Of a stretch of DNA of 5,911 bases, positions 1 through 4,640 are shown piece after piece. The position numbers were made by a program, and so were the translations under genes. The DNA comes from Acidobacteriota bacterium (GTDB lineage Bacteria; Acidobacteriota; Terriglobia; Terriglobales; Acidobacteriaceae), in assembly GCA_021811745.1 (NCBI GenBank), contig JAJZNH010000928.1:1-5911 (forward strand), in the 5' to 3' direction. The notes under the pieces were generated by a model, which worked only from the letters and a program-made list of their open reading frames with translations, searched no databases and was not told where the DNA came from. Each line of letters opens with the position of its first letter. Positions within the stretch are counted from its first letter, which is position 1.

Positions 1-1455
1 TTGAAGTCTACCGCCGATCAGGAGTTCCTCAACGGCATCAACCGCTTCTGCATTCACGAGTCGGCGCACCAGCCTTTGGTGGGCAAGGCGCCTGGATTGA
101 CGCTCGGCCCCTTCGGCCAATGGTTTAACCGCAACGAAACCTGGGCGAACGAAGCCGGTCCGTGGGTTACTTATCTGGCGCGTAACAGCTATATGCTGCA
201 GCAGGGGCACTTTGGCGCGGACGTGATTTACTACTACGGTGAAGACTCCAACCTTACTGCTATCTATCACACCAAATCACCGGACTTGCCGGAAGGTTAT
301 GGCTTTGACTACGTCAACGCCGATGCGCTCATTCATGTACTCAAAGTCAACGCCGGCGGCCGCATCACGACGCCTGGCGGTACCACTTATCGCGTGCTCG
401 GACTGGCGCTGTACAGCCGCCACATGTCGCTGCCGGTGCTACGCGCTATCCACCAGCTTGTGATCAACGGAGCCACCGTTGCCGGCGACAAACCAACAGA
501 TGATCCCAGCCTTGCCGACAACCAGAGCGAATTCCATACACTCGCGAACGAGCTCTTCGGCGATGGCACCGGCGTGCATCATGTAGGCAAAGGGACGGTC
601 TATGCCGGCCAAACTGTAGCTCAAGCGCTCGATGCCATGCGCGTGCCGCCGGACTTCGCCTACACGACGCAGTCCGGTCCTGAGGCCAACCTGAAGTTCG
701 TTCACCGCAAGCTTGCCGATGGCGATCTCTACTTCGTCGATAACCGCAGCGATTACCCCACCCGCGTAGAGGCTACCTTCCGCGTCGCCGGCCACGCGCC
801 TCAATTGTGGTACGCAGAAACGGGCAAGACTGAGCCTGCTGCGTACTCGATCGCAGATGGCCGCACCACCATGCCACTTCAATTGGAGCCGTGGGGAACA
901 ATCTTTGTGGTCTTCCGCAAGCCAACGAGCAAGACTGTTTTCACGCTTCCGCCAGTGAACGACACCACGGTGGCGACGATCAGCGGGCCATGGAAGGTCC
1001 AGTTCCAGCCAGGCCGTGGTGCTCCGGCGTCCGTCGTTATGGACAAGCTCATCGACTGGAGCAAGAGCGATGACGCGGGGGTGAAATACTTCTCCGGTGT
1101 GGGCGTATACACAAAGACTTTCCAGGCCTCGCCGCAGTGGTTCCAGAAGGGAGCCCATGTGTGGATAGATTTGGGTGATGTGAAGAACCTGGCTGTTGTG
1201 ACCGTCAATGGAAAGAACCTGGGTGAGACCTGGCACGCGCCGTATCGCGTGGATGCGACCACGGCCCTAAAGTCCGGCGCGAATCAGATCAGGATCGAGG
1301 TCGTGAACGCGTGGGTGAATCGGCTGATCGGCGATCAACAGCCCGGTGCGACCAAGTACACCTTCACCGACGTTAAGCCCTACCGGGCTGACTCGCCGCT
1401 GCTGCCCTCCGGCCTGCTTGGGCCGGTCAAGGTGATTCGCGAAGAGGCGCAATGA
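1..1455 (+). CDS. GH106-type alpha-L-rhamnosidase, C-terminal part (5' truncated by window edge)
   Basis: The open frame enters the window at base 1 and ends at TGA 1453-1455, giving 484 residues. Residue numbers here count from the first codon in the window. GH106 enzymes remove alpha-L-rhamnose from pectic and other plant polysaccharides and are usually about 1000 residues or more, so roughly half the protein is missing upstream. Residues 1-110 belong to the end of the catalytic barrel: 'VIYYYGED' (75-82) and 'GYGFDYVNADAL' (99-110) match the GH106 pattern as I remember it. Residues 130-220 look like an alpha/beta subdomain. Residues 225-308 are a beta-sandwich. Residues 328-480 are a GH2-like galactose-binding (jelly-roll) sugar-binding domain with the typical 'VNGKNLGETWHAPYRVD' and 'NRLIGD' stretches. 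The first codon, TTG, could be read as a start, but the protein begins mid-domain without a signal peptide, so I treat it as partial. Assignment to GH106 is from recognition only; a related DUF-type rhamnosidase-like family is the alternative. Confidence 0.85.
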   Translation: MKSTADQEFLNGINRFCIHESAHQPLVGKAPGLTLGPFGQWFNRNETWANEAGPWVTYLARNSYMLQQGHFGADVIYYYGEDSNLTAIYHTKSPDLPEGYGFDYVNADALIHVLKVNAGGRITTPGGTTYRVLGLALYSRHMSLPVLRAIHQLVINGATVAGDKPTDDPSLADNQSEFHTLANELFGDGTGVHHVGKGTVYAGQTVAQALDAMRVPPDFAYTTQSGPEANLKFVHRKLADGDLYFVDNRSDYPTRVEATFRVAGHAPQLWYAETGKTEPAAYSIADGRTTMPLQLEPWGTIFVVFRKPTSKTVFTLPPVNDTTVATISGPWKVQFQPGRGAPASVVMDKLIDWSKSDDAGVKYFSGVGVYTKTFQASPQWFQKGAHVWIDLGDVKNLAVVTVNGKNLGETWHAPYRVDATTALKSGANQIRIEVVNAWVNRLIGDQQPGATKYTFTDVKPYRADSPLLPSGLLGPVKVIREEAQ

Positions 1456-1486
1456 GCCGACGGTCGCTGTCTGCGGCGCAGGTAGC

Positions 1487-1523
1487 CACTTCCCGGCATG
1501 TGGTCCTGAATGATCCGGGAGTG
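1487..1523 (+). repeat. Imperfect inverted repeat after the rhamnosidase gene
   Basis: TCCCGG (1491-1496) pairs with CCGGGA (1515-1520), and CAC (1487-1489) pairs with GTG (1521-1523) across one bulged T at 1490. The loop is 18 nt. It lies about 30 bp past the rhamnosidase stop, where a transcript end would be expected, but no T-run follows. I give it only as a weak terminator-like candidate; chance is a fair alternative. Confidence 0.2.
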
Positions 1524-1623
1524 AAAGTTGTGCGGTGCGCCGATTGGCTTCCAACTGCTGATTCTCCACCATGCTGACTAAACTTGTGCTTGATGCTCTA
1601 GTGTCGTTCCGTGGGGCCCGCTC

Positions 1624-1635
1624 GTGCGCGCGCAC
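1624..1635. repeat. 12-bp perfect palindrome GTGCGCGCGCAC
   Basis: The twelve bases are their own reverse complement with no loop. A shorter palindrome, GGGCCC, sits just before it at 1614-1619. A perfect 12-bp palindrome is expected about once per 4 kb in random sequence of equal base frequency, so alone it is only mildly unusual. It is the first of a run of inverted repeats in this gap. Confidence 0.5.
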
Positions 1636-1645
1636 AAGCCCTGCC

Positions 1646-1681
1646 ATCCGCCGGCGGGCGGATTTGCCGGAAGCCCGGCGA
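1646..1681 (+). repeat. Two adjacent stem-loops in the convergent gap
   Basis: First stem: ATCCGCC (1646-1652) pairs perfectly with GGCGGAT (1657-1663) around the tetraloop GGCG, followed by only two more T residues (1664-1665). Second stem: GCCGG (1666-1670) pairs with CCGGC (1675-1679) around AAGC. On the + strand RNA the second stem can extend by a U-G wobble (1665/1680) and a U-A pair (1664/1681). Together they could form a tandem hairpin about 190-220 bp past the rhamnosidase stop. Without a real U-run a Rho-independent terminator is doubtful; a structured 3' end or repetitive palindromic element is an alternative. Confidence 0.35.
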
Positions 1682-1702
1682 GATCGACATCCTCCGGCAG
1701 AA

Positions 1703-1716
1703 AGACGACGTCGTCT
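1703..1716. repeat. 14-bp perfect palindrome AGACGACGTCGTCT
   Basis: All fourteen bases are self-complementary with no loop, centred between 1709 and 1710. In random sequence of equal base frequency this is expected about once per 16 kb, so finding it in a 545-bp gap beside other inverted repeats is notable. It has the form of a symmetric dimeric-protein binding site but has no promoter next to it. Function unknown. Confidence 0.45.
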
Positions 1717-1774
1717 CTTCACGATGCCTTCCAGTTGATCCCGAGATTCCACCCATCGTCGGGCAGCACAAGAA

Positions 1775-1798
1775 CGTCCGGCGCACGATCTCCGGACG
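1775..1798. repeat. Inverted repeat CGTCCGG-N10-CCGGACG
   Basis: CGTCCGG (1775-1781) and CCGGACG (1792-1798) are perfect reverse complements separated by 10 bases, forming a 7-bp stem with a 10-nt loop in RNA. Further downstream GCGGCGCCGC (1863-1872) is a 10-bp perfect palindrome. These continue the run that begins at 1614. No poly-T tract follows on either strand. Confidence 0.35.
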
Positions 1799-1974
1799 AG
1801 TCCTGTCTGCTTGCGCGCTCATCCGCTGGCCGTGCAAATGCCAACCGCCGACTGCGCCAATCGCGGCGCCGCCTTCAACGACGCGTCTTCTCCTCATCAC
1901 TGAACTCTCTTCTGCCTTCGCTCCAAGCTGAGCGGCAGCGGCGGTACTTACTCACAGGACCTCTGCTCATCGTG

Positions 1975-1999
1975 CTTGGCTTCTCCGCGAGAAAGCAAG
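1975..1999 (-). terminator. Stable 3' hairpin just after the pectinase fusion gene
   Basis: Arms 1975-1985 and 1989-1999 pair around a 3-nt loop: ten of eleven positions pair, counting one wobble. The pair 1980/1994 is a G-U wobble in minus-strand RNA but a C-A mismatch in plus-strand RNA, so the fold is better in the transcript of the minus-strand gene, whose stop (2001-2003) is two bases upstream. No U-run follows. It may therefore be a 3'-end protecting hairpin or a processed or Rho-dependent end rather than a classical intrinsic terminator. Confidence 0.45.
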
Positions 2000-2000
2000 A

Positions 2001-4367
2001 CTATTGCGGCGGCTCGGGAATTACGAACGGATTCCAGTTGTCGCTCCCGCGCAAAAATACAGCCGGATCATAATGTTTTGCCTGCTTGGGCGTTAGAAAA
2101 TGTGCATGCGGATCACGCGCGTCGTGGTGTGCTCCGGGGCCGGTCGAGTTGAATTCCGCGTAATAGGCCGTGTCGAGCGAGTGTGTCTCTCCCGGATGCC
2201 ACTCGCGCCAGCCGGCGGGCGCAATCTGGCCGCCCATTTCCGTGTTGAGGAAGATCACAGTTGCGAAGGGCCGCCATGGACGCCCGAGGAAAACCTTTCC
2301 GGTGAGCTCTTCGGCTGCGGTGAGTTTGCAGTGATCGAATACGAAGCCTGAATCTTCGCTGGGATCATGCTTCGCTTGTGCGGTGATAAATCCGCCGTCA
2401 TGCGGAGTACTGTGGCTCTCACAATGATTGCAGGCGGCCTTGCCCTCGCCAAAGATAAAATCCACGTTGCCCTCGACGTAGCAATCTGAGAAATACTGGC
2501 GCGCGGGGACGCAATTCTGCCCATCGGGCGAGCAGTTGCGGCTGCCCAGGTAGATGGTGTCCTGATTGCCGAGCAGACGCACGTTGTGAAAGATTGCGCG
2601 GTCGCCCTTGACCAGCAAAGCGAGCGCCTGCGAGCCGGCGGGAAGCTGTGGATGGGTGCGATTGAAGTCATTCTGGAAGGTGATGTTTTCGGCGAAGAAG
2701 TTGTCGGCTGTAACATTCACGGTGGCCGAGTGCAATGTGCCGCCGTTTGCGCCGGCGCTGCGATCGTTGACCACGATCGTCTTGCTCGCATCAGGAGTGG
2801 CGCTGCGAAGCTGGATGCCCGGCTTGTTGATCGTGAGCACTTCGCGGTATGTGCCCGGCGCCACCAGGATCATCGCATCGCCTGAAGCGGGCACGGCATT
2901 GATGGCTTGCTGGATGGAGTAGTAATCACCGGTGCCGTCGGCCGCCACGTAGTAGGTTTTGTCCTCGGGCGGAACTTTGCCGGCCATCTCAGGCGCCTCT
3001 GCATCCGCCGGGAAGGGAACGAAGCGCGCATCGCAATTGAGCGGCGTTCCAGCCGATGAGCCGGAGGTTTGCTCGATGGTCACATCTTCACCGGCGGGCT
3101 CAAGGTTGCCGCGTTGCCTGCCGATTGTAAAGACCGCGTCTTTGCTGATCATGCGCGAATGCTGCAAGCCATCGGCAAACACGTTATTGAGCGTCAACTG
3201 GAGCTTGTGCTCCGCGTCCAATCCGAGGAAGGTGTAGGCGCCCGGTGTGAGGATGTGAATGTTCTGGAGTGTGATGTCGCGGTAGATAGGGAGCAGGTTG
3301 CCGTTGAATGTGGTGTAGTGCGGCGTGAAAACCAGCGGGTTGGTTACATTGCGGATGCAGATGTTGCGATAAACCAGATCGTGAACCAGGCCTCCGCGGC
3401 TGCGATCGGACTTGATACGGATGCCGTTGTCGGCGCCGTCGATGGTCAGGTCGTCGACCAGCATGTGATCGACGCCGCCATCGGTGCCGCTGCCGATGGA
3501 CATGCCGTGGCCGGTGTAGAAGTGGTTGTGCAGGATCGAGATGTTCGAGGACGGGCCGCTTCTGCCGGACTTCACGGCTACGTCGTCGTCGCCGGTGTGG
3601 ATAAAGCAGTGCGTGATCGTCACATTGCGCGAGGAACTGGGGTCGATGCCGTCGGTGTTGCGGGCGGTTTTGGGCGTCATGATCTTCACGCCCCAGGCTG
3701 TAAATCCGTCTGTCTGATTCACCGCGACGTGGAAGTTCGGCGAATTACGGAGCGTGATCTTGTACATCGTGAAGTTCCGGGCGTGGTGCAGAACGATCAG
3801 GGCGAAGACACTTTGCTGCTGGTCCGTGACCTTTGCCTCATGTGCCAGATCCCACCATGTCACCTCCTGGCCGAGCAACTTGTCCCCTCCTCGACCGTCG
3901 ATGGAGCCCTCGCCCATGATGCCGCTGTTGTCAACGTTGTCGGCCAAGATGAGAGGTTTGCAGCCGTGTCCTCTTGCCGCAACCATGCCGCAACTGCCCG
4001 GCCTCAGGTCGAAGAGCCGCGGATCGCGCGACGCCGCCAGCACGGTATTGGCATCAACTACCAGCGTTACCCCGGCGCGCAGAGTGAGCGGGCCGGTGAG
4101 GAAGACGTTCTTCCGGCCGCCGGCGCCAAGGACCACTGCTTTGCCCGAAGCGCAGTGGTCGATAGCCTCCTGAATGCGCTCGGTGTCCAACCGGCGCTCG
4201 TCTGTGGCCGCAATTGCACCATTTGCGGAAGCAATGCGCGCTTTCAGAGTGACGCAGGCAGCGGGAATACGAGGTTCGGTTACGGTGCGCGTATCCTGAG
4301 CCGTCAAGGTAATCGCAAGGAAAAGAGGAGCCGTCACGATGAGTGAACGGAGGATAAAAGATCGCAT
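2001..4367 (-). CDS. Secreted bifunctional polygalacturonase (GH28)-pectin methylesterase (CE8) fusion
   Basis: The protein has 788 residues. Residues 1-24 are a signal peptide (MRSFILRSL, then a hydrophobic core ending near LTAQ). Residues about 33-445 are a GH28 right-handed beta-helix hydrolysing galacturonan chains. Its catalytic motifs are NTDGID (237-242), TGDDD (258-262), GHG (286-288) and RIK (317-319). A CG...GC pair (C126, C136) recalls other bacterial GH28 proteins. A linker of about 25 residues leads to a CE8 pectin methylesterase domain (about 471-788). Its motifs are GTYRE (505-509), QALAL (580-584), GNQDT with D603 as likely acid/base, VDFIFG with D636 as likely nucleophile, ITAQ (661-664) and LGRPW (694-698). 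Both domains look complete and active. The start at 4367 is chosen because it begins the signal peptide and has GGAG (4375-4378) seven bases upstream. The frame stays open to an ATG at 4532, but that would bury the signal peptide. The gene is divergent from the next GH28 gene and convergent with the rhamnosidase. Confidence 0.93.
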   Translation of the reverse strand: MRSFILRSLIVTAPLFLAITLTAQDTRTVTEPRIPAACVTLKARIASANGAIAATDERRLDTERIQEAIDHCASGKAVVLGAGGRKNVFLTGPLTLRAGVTLVVDANTVLAASRDPRLFDLRPGSCGMVAARGHGCKPLILADNVDNSGIMGEGSIDGRGGDKLLGQEVTWWDLAHEAKVTDQQQSVFALIVLHHARNFTMYKITLRNSPNFHVAVNQTDGFTAWGVKIMTPKTARNTDGIDPSSSRNVTITHCFIHTGDDDVAVKSGRSGPSSNISILHNHFYTGHGMSIGSGTDGGVDHMLVDDLTIDGADNGIRIKSDRSRGGLVHDLVYRNICIRNVTNPLVFTPHYTTFNGNLLPIYRDITLQNIHILTPGAYTFLGLDAEHKLQLTLNNVFADGLQHSRMISKDAVFTIGRQRGNLEPAGEDVTIEQTSGSSAGTPLNCDARFVPFPADAEAPEMAGKVPPEDKTYYVAADGTGDYYSIQQAINAVPASGDAMILVAPGTYREVLTINKPGIQLRSATPDASKTIVVNDRSAGANGGTLHSATVNVTADNFFAENITFQNDFNRTHPQLPAGSQALALLVKGDRAIFHNVRLLGNQDTIYLGSRNCSPDGQNCVPARQYFSDCYVEGNVDFIFGEGKAACNHCESHSTPHDGGFITAQAKHDPSEDSGFVFDHCKLTAAEELTGKVFLGRPWRPFATVIFLNTEMGGQIAPAGWREWHPGETHSLDTAYYAEFNSTGPGAHHDARDPHAHFLTPKQAKHYDPAVFLRGSDNWNPFVIPEPPQ

Positions 4368-4374
4368 GAAGGTG

Positions 4375-4378
4375 CTCC
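4375..4378 (-). promoter_or_regulatory. Ribosome binding site of the fusion gene
   Basis: On the minus strand GGAG lies seven bases before the ATG at 4367-4365. It decides the start in favour of the signal-peptide methionine over in-frame ATGs at 4415 and 4532. The ATG at 4415 has a purine run (GGAAGG) only two bases upstream, too close for normal use. Confidence 0.65.
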
Positions 4379-4449
4379 GATCCGCAAGGCGGAATTGAGG
4401 TGATAGGGAAAGCATCGCCTTCCATGAGGACTGACCACTAGTAATCTCC

Positions 4450-4480
4450 AATGTACAGAAGAGGAGCGGTCCGCAGTCAA
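4450..4480 (-). promoter_or_regulatory. Candidate sigma70-type promoter of the fusion gene
   Basis: On the minus strand TTGACT (4480-4475, five of six matches to TTGACA) is followed by TACATT (4455-4450, four of six matches to TATAAT) at 19-bp spacing; TGTACA at 17-bp spacing is a poorer alternative. Transcription would begin near 4443, leaving about 75 bases of leader. The -10 match is weak, as expected if an activator is needed or if the true promoter lies elsewhere in the 273-bp region. Confidence 0.35.
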
Positions 4481-4489
4481 GCTGGACCG
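4467..4489. promoter_or_regulatory. Candidate operator CGGTCC-N11-GGACCG over the -35 box
   Basis: CGGTCC (4467-4472) and GGACCG (4484-4489) are perfect reverse complements separated by 11 bases. The candidate -35 box of the fusion gene (4475-4480) lies in the spacer between them. Two half-sites about 17 bp apart centre to centre fit a dimeric regulator contacting one DNA face less than two turns apart. The regulator is unknown and the site does not resemble the KdgR consensus as I remember it. Confidence 0.35.
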
Positions 4490-4576
4490 AAATCACAGGG
4501 CTGGCCATGTGCCGGTCTTTCCCAGGTATCATTCAATTTCTCAGCTGCGTTACAAGGGCAAGCCTGAGCGGGTGGC

Positions 4577-4606
4577 ATGACCACGTGACTCCCAGGAGTG
4601 TATGAT
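4577..4606 (+). promoter_or_regulatory. Candidate sigma70-type promoter of the downstream GH28 gene
   Basis: TATGAT (4601-4606) matches the -10 consensus at five of six positions. ATGACC (4577-4582) matches the -35 consensus at four of six, 18 bp upstream. The predicted start near 4613 gives a leader of about 28 bases ending in a strong ribosome binding site. A 12-bp dyad, ACTCC-CA-GGAGT (4588-4599), and the palindrome CACGTG (4582-4587) lie in the spacer between the two boxes, where a bound repressor would block polymerase. Confidence 0.5.
4588..4599. promoter_or_regulatory. Spacer dyad ACTCC-CA-GGAGT, candidate operator
   Basis: ACTCC (4588-4592) is the exact reverse complement of GGAGT (4595-4599), separated by CA. 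The dyad ends one base before the -10 box of the candidate GH28 promoter. The position suggests repression, but with 5-bp arms chance cannot be excluded, and no matching site is seen at the other promoter. Confidence 0.25.
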
Positions 4607-4628
4607 GAGCGGGCAAGCAATTTTCTAC

Positions 4629-4633
4629 GGAGG
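4629..4633 (+). promoter_or_regulatory. Strong ribosome binding site (GGAGG) of the GH28 gene
   Basis: GGAGG lies seven bases before the ATG at 4641, an almost ideal Shine-Dalgarno sequence and spacing. It fixes the start at 4641, which also begins a signal peptide. Confidence 0.75.
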
Positions 4634-4640
4634 ATTCCTC

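Larger units (their letters stand above)
1456..2000. other. 545-bp convergent intergenic gap without a convincing gene
   Basis: This stretch lies between the stop codons of two genes that face each other, so it needs no promoter, only transcript ends. Open frames of 100-150 codons exist here on both strands, but they overlap one another, are rich in Arg/Ser/Pro/Ala, and match no family I know. One minus-strand frame (1578-1874) has coding-like stretches but contains a TGA at 1719-1721 and lacks a clear start; it could be the remains of a gene. The main visible content is a series of short perfect inverted repeats between 1614 and 1872, plus a stable hairpin at 1975-1999; the stronger ones are listed separately. 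Confidence 0.6.

Noticed and set aside
1..3. TTG at base 1 as a true start of the rhamnosidase
   Set aside because: The protein would begin inside the catalytic domain without a signal peptide and at about half the family length; the window edge is the simpler explanation.
439..1236. Minus-strand open frame of 265 codons opposite the rhamnosidase
   Set aside because: No recognisable family and lies wholly across a well-supported GH106 coding region.
1614..1872. Inverted repeats as ends of an insertion sequence
   Set aside because: No transposase reading frame, no longer matching terminal repeats and no target duplication are visible in the gap.
1875..1970. 31-codon minus-strand ORF downstream of the fusion gene, with a GGAG upstream
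   Set aside because: The putative ribosome site lies inside the 1975-1999 hairpin, the product is Arg/Ser-rich with no similarity I know, and chance ORFs of this size are common.
3069..4346. Plus-strand open frame of 425 codons opposite the GH28 domain of the fusion gene
   Set aside because: Its product is Val/Ala/Asp/Gly-rich in the way of reversed beta-helix coding DNA, it has no domain or good ribosome site, and the opposite strand carries clear catalytic motifs.
4368..4532. In-frame 55-codon upstream extension of the fusion gene to an ATG at 4532
   Set aside because: It would put a non-signal sequence before an evident signal peptide and run through the candidate promoter and dyad; the ATG at 4367 has a well-placed GGAG.
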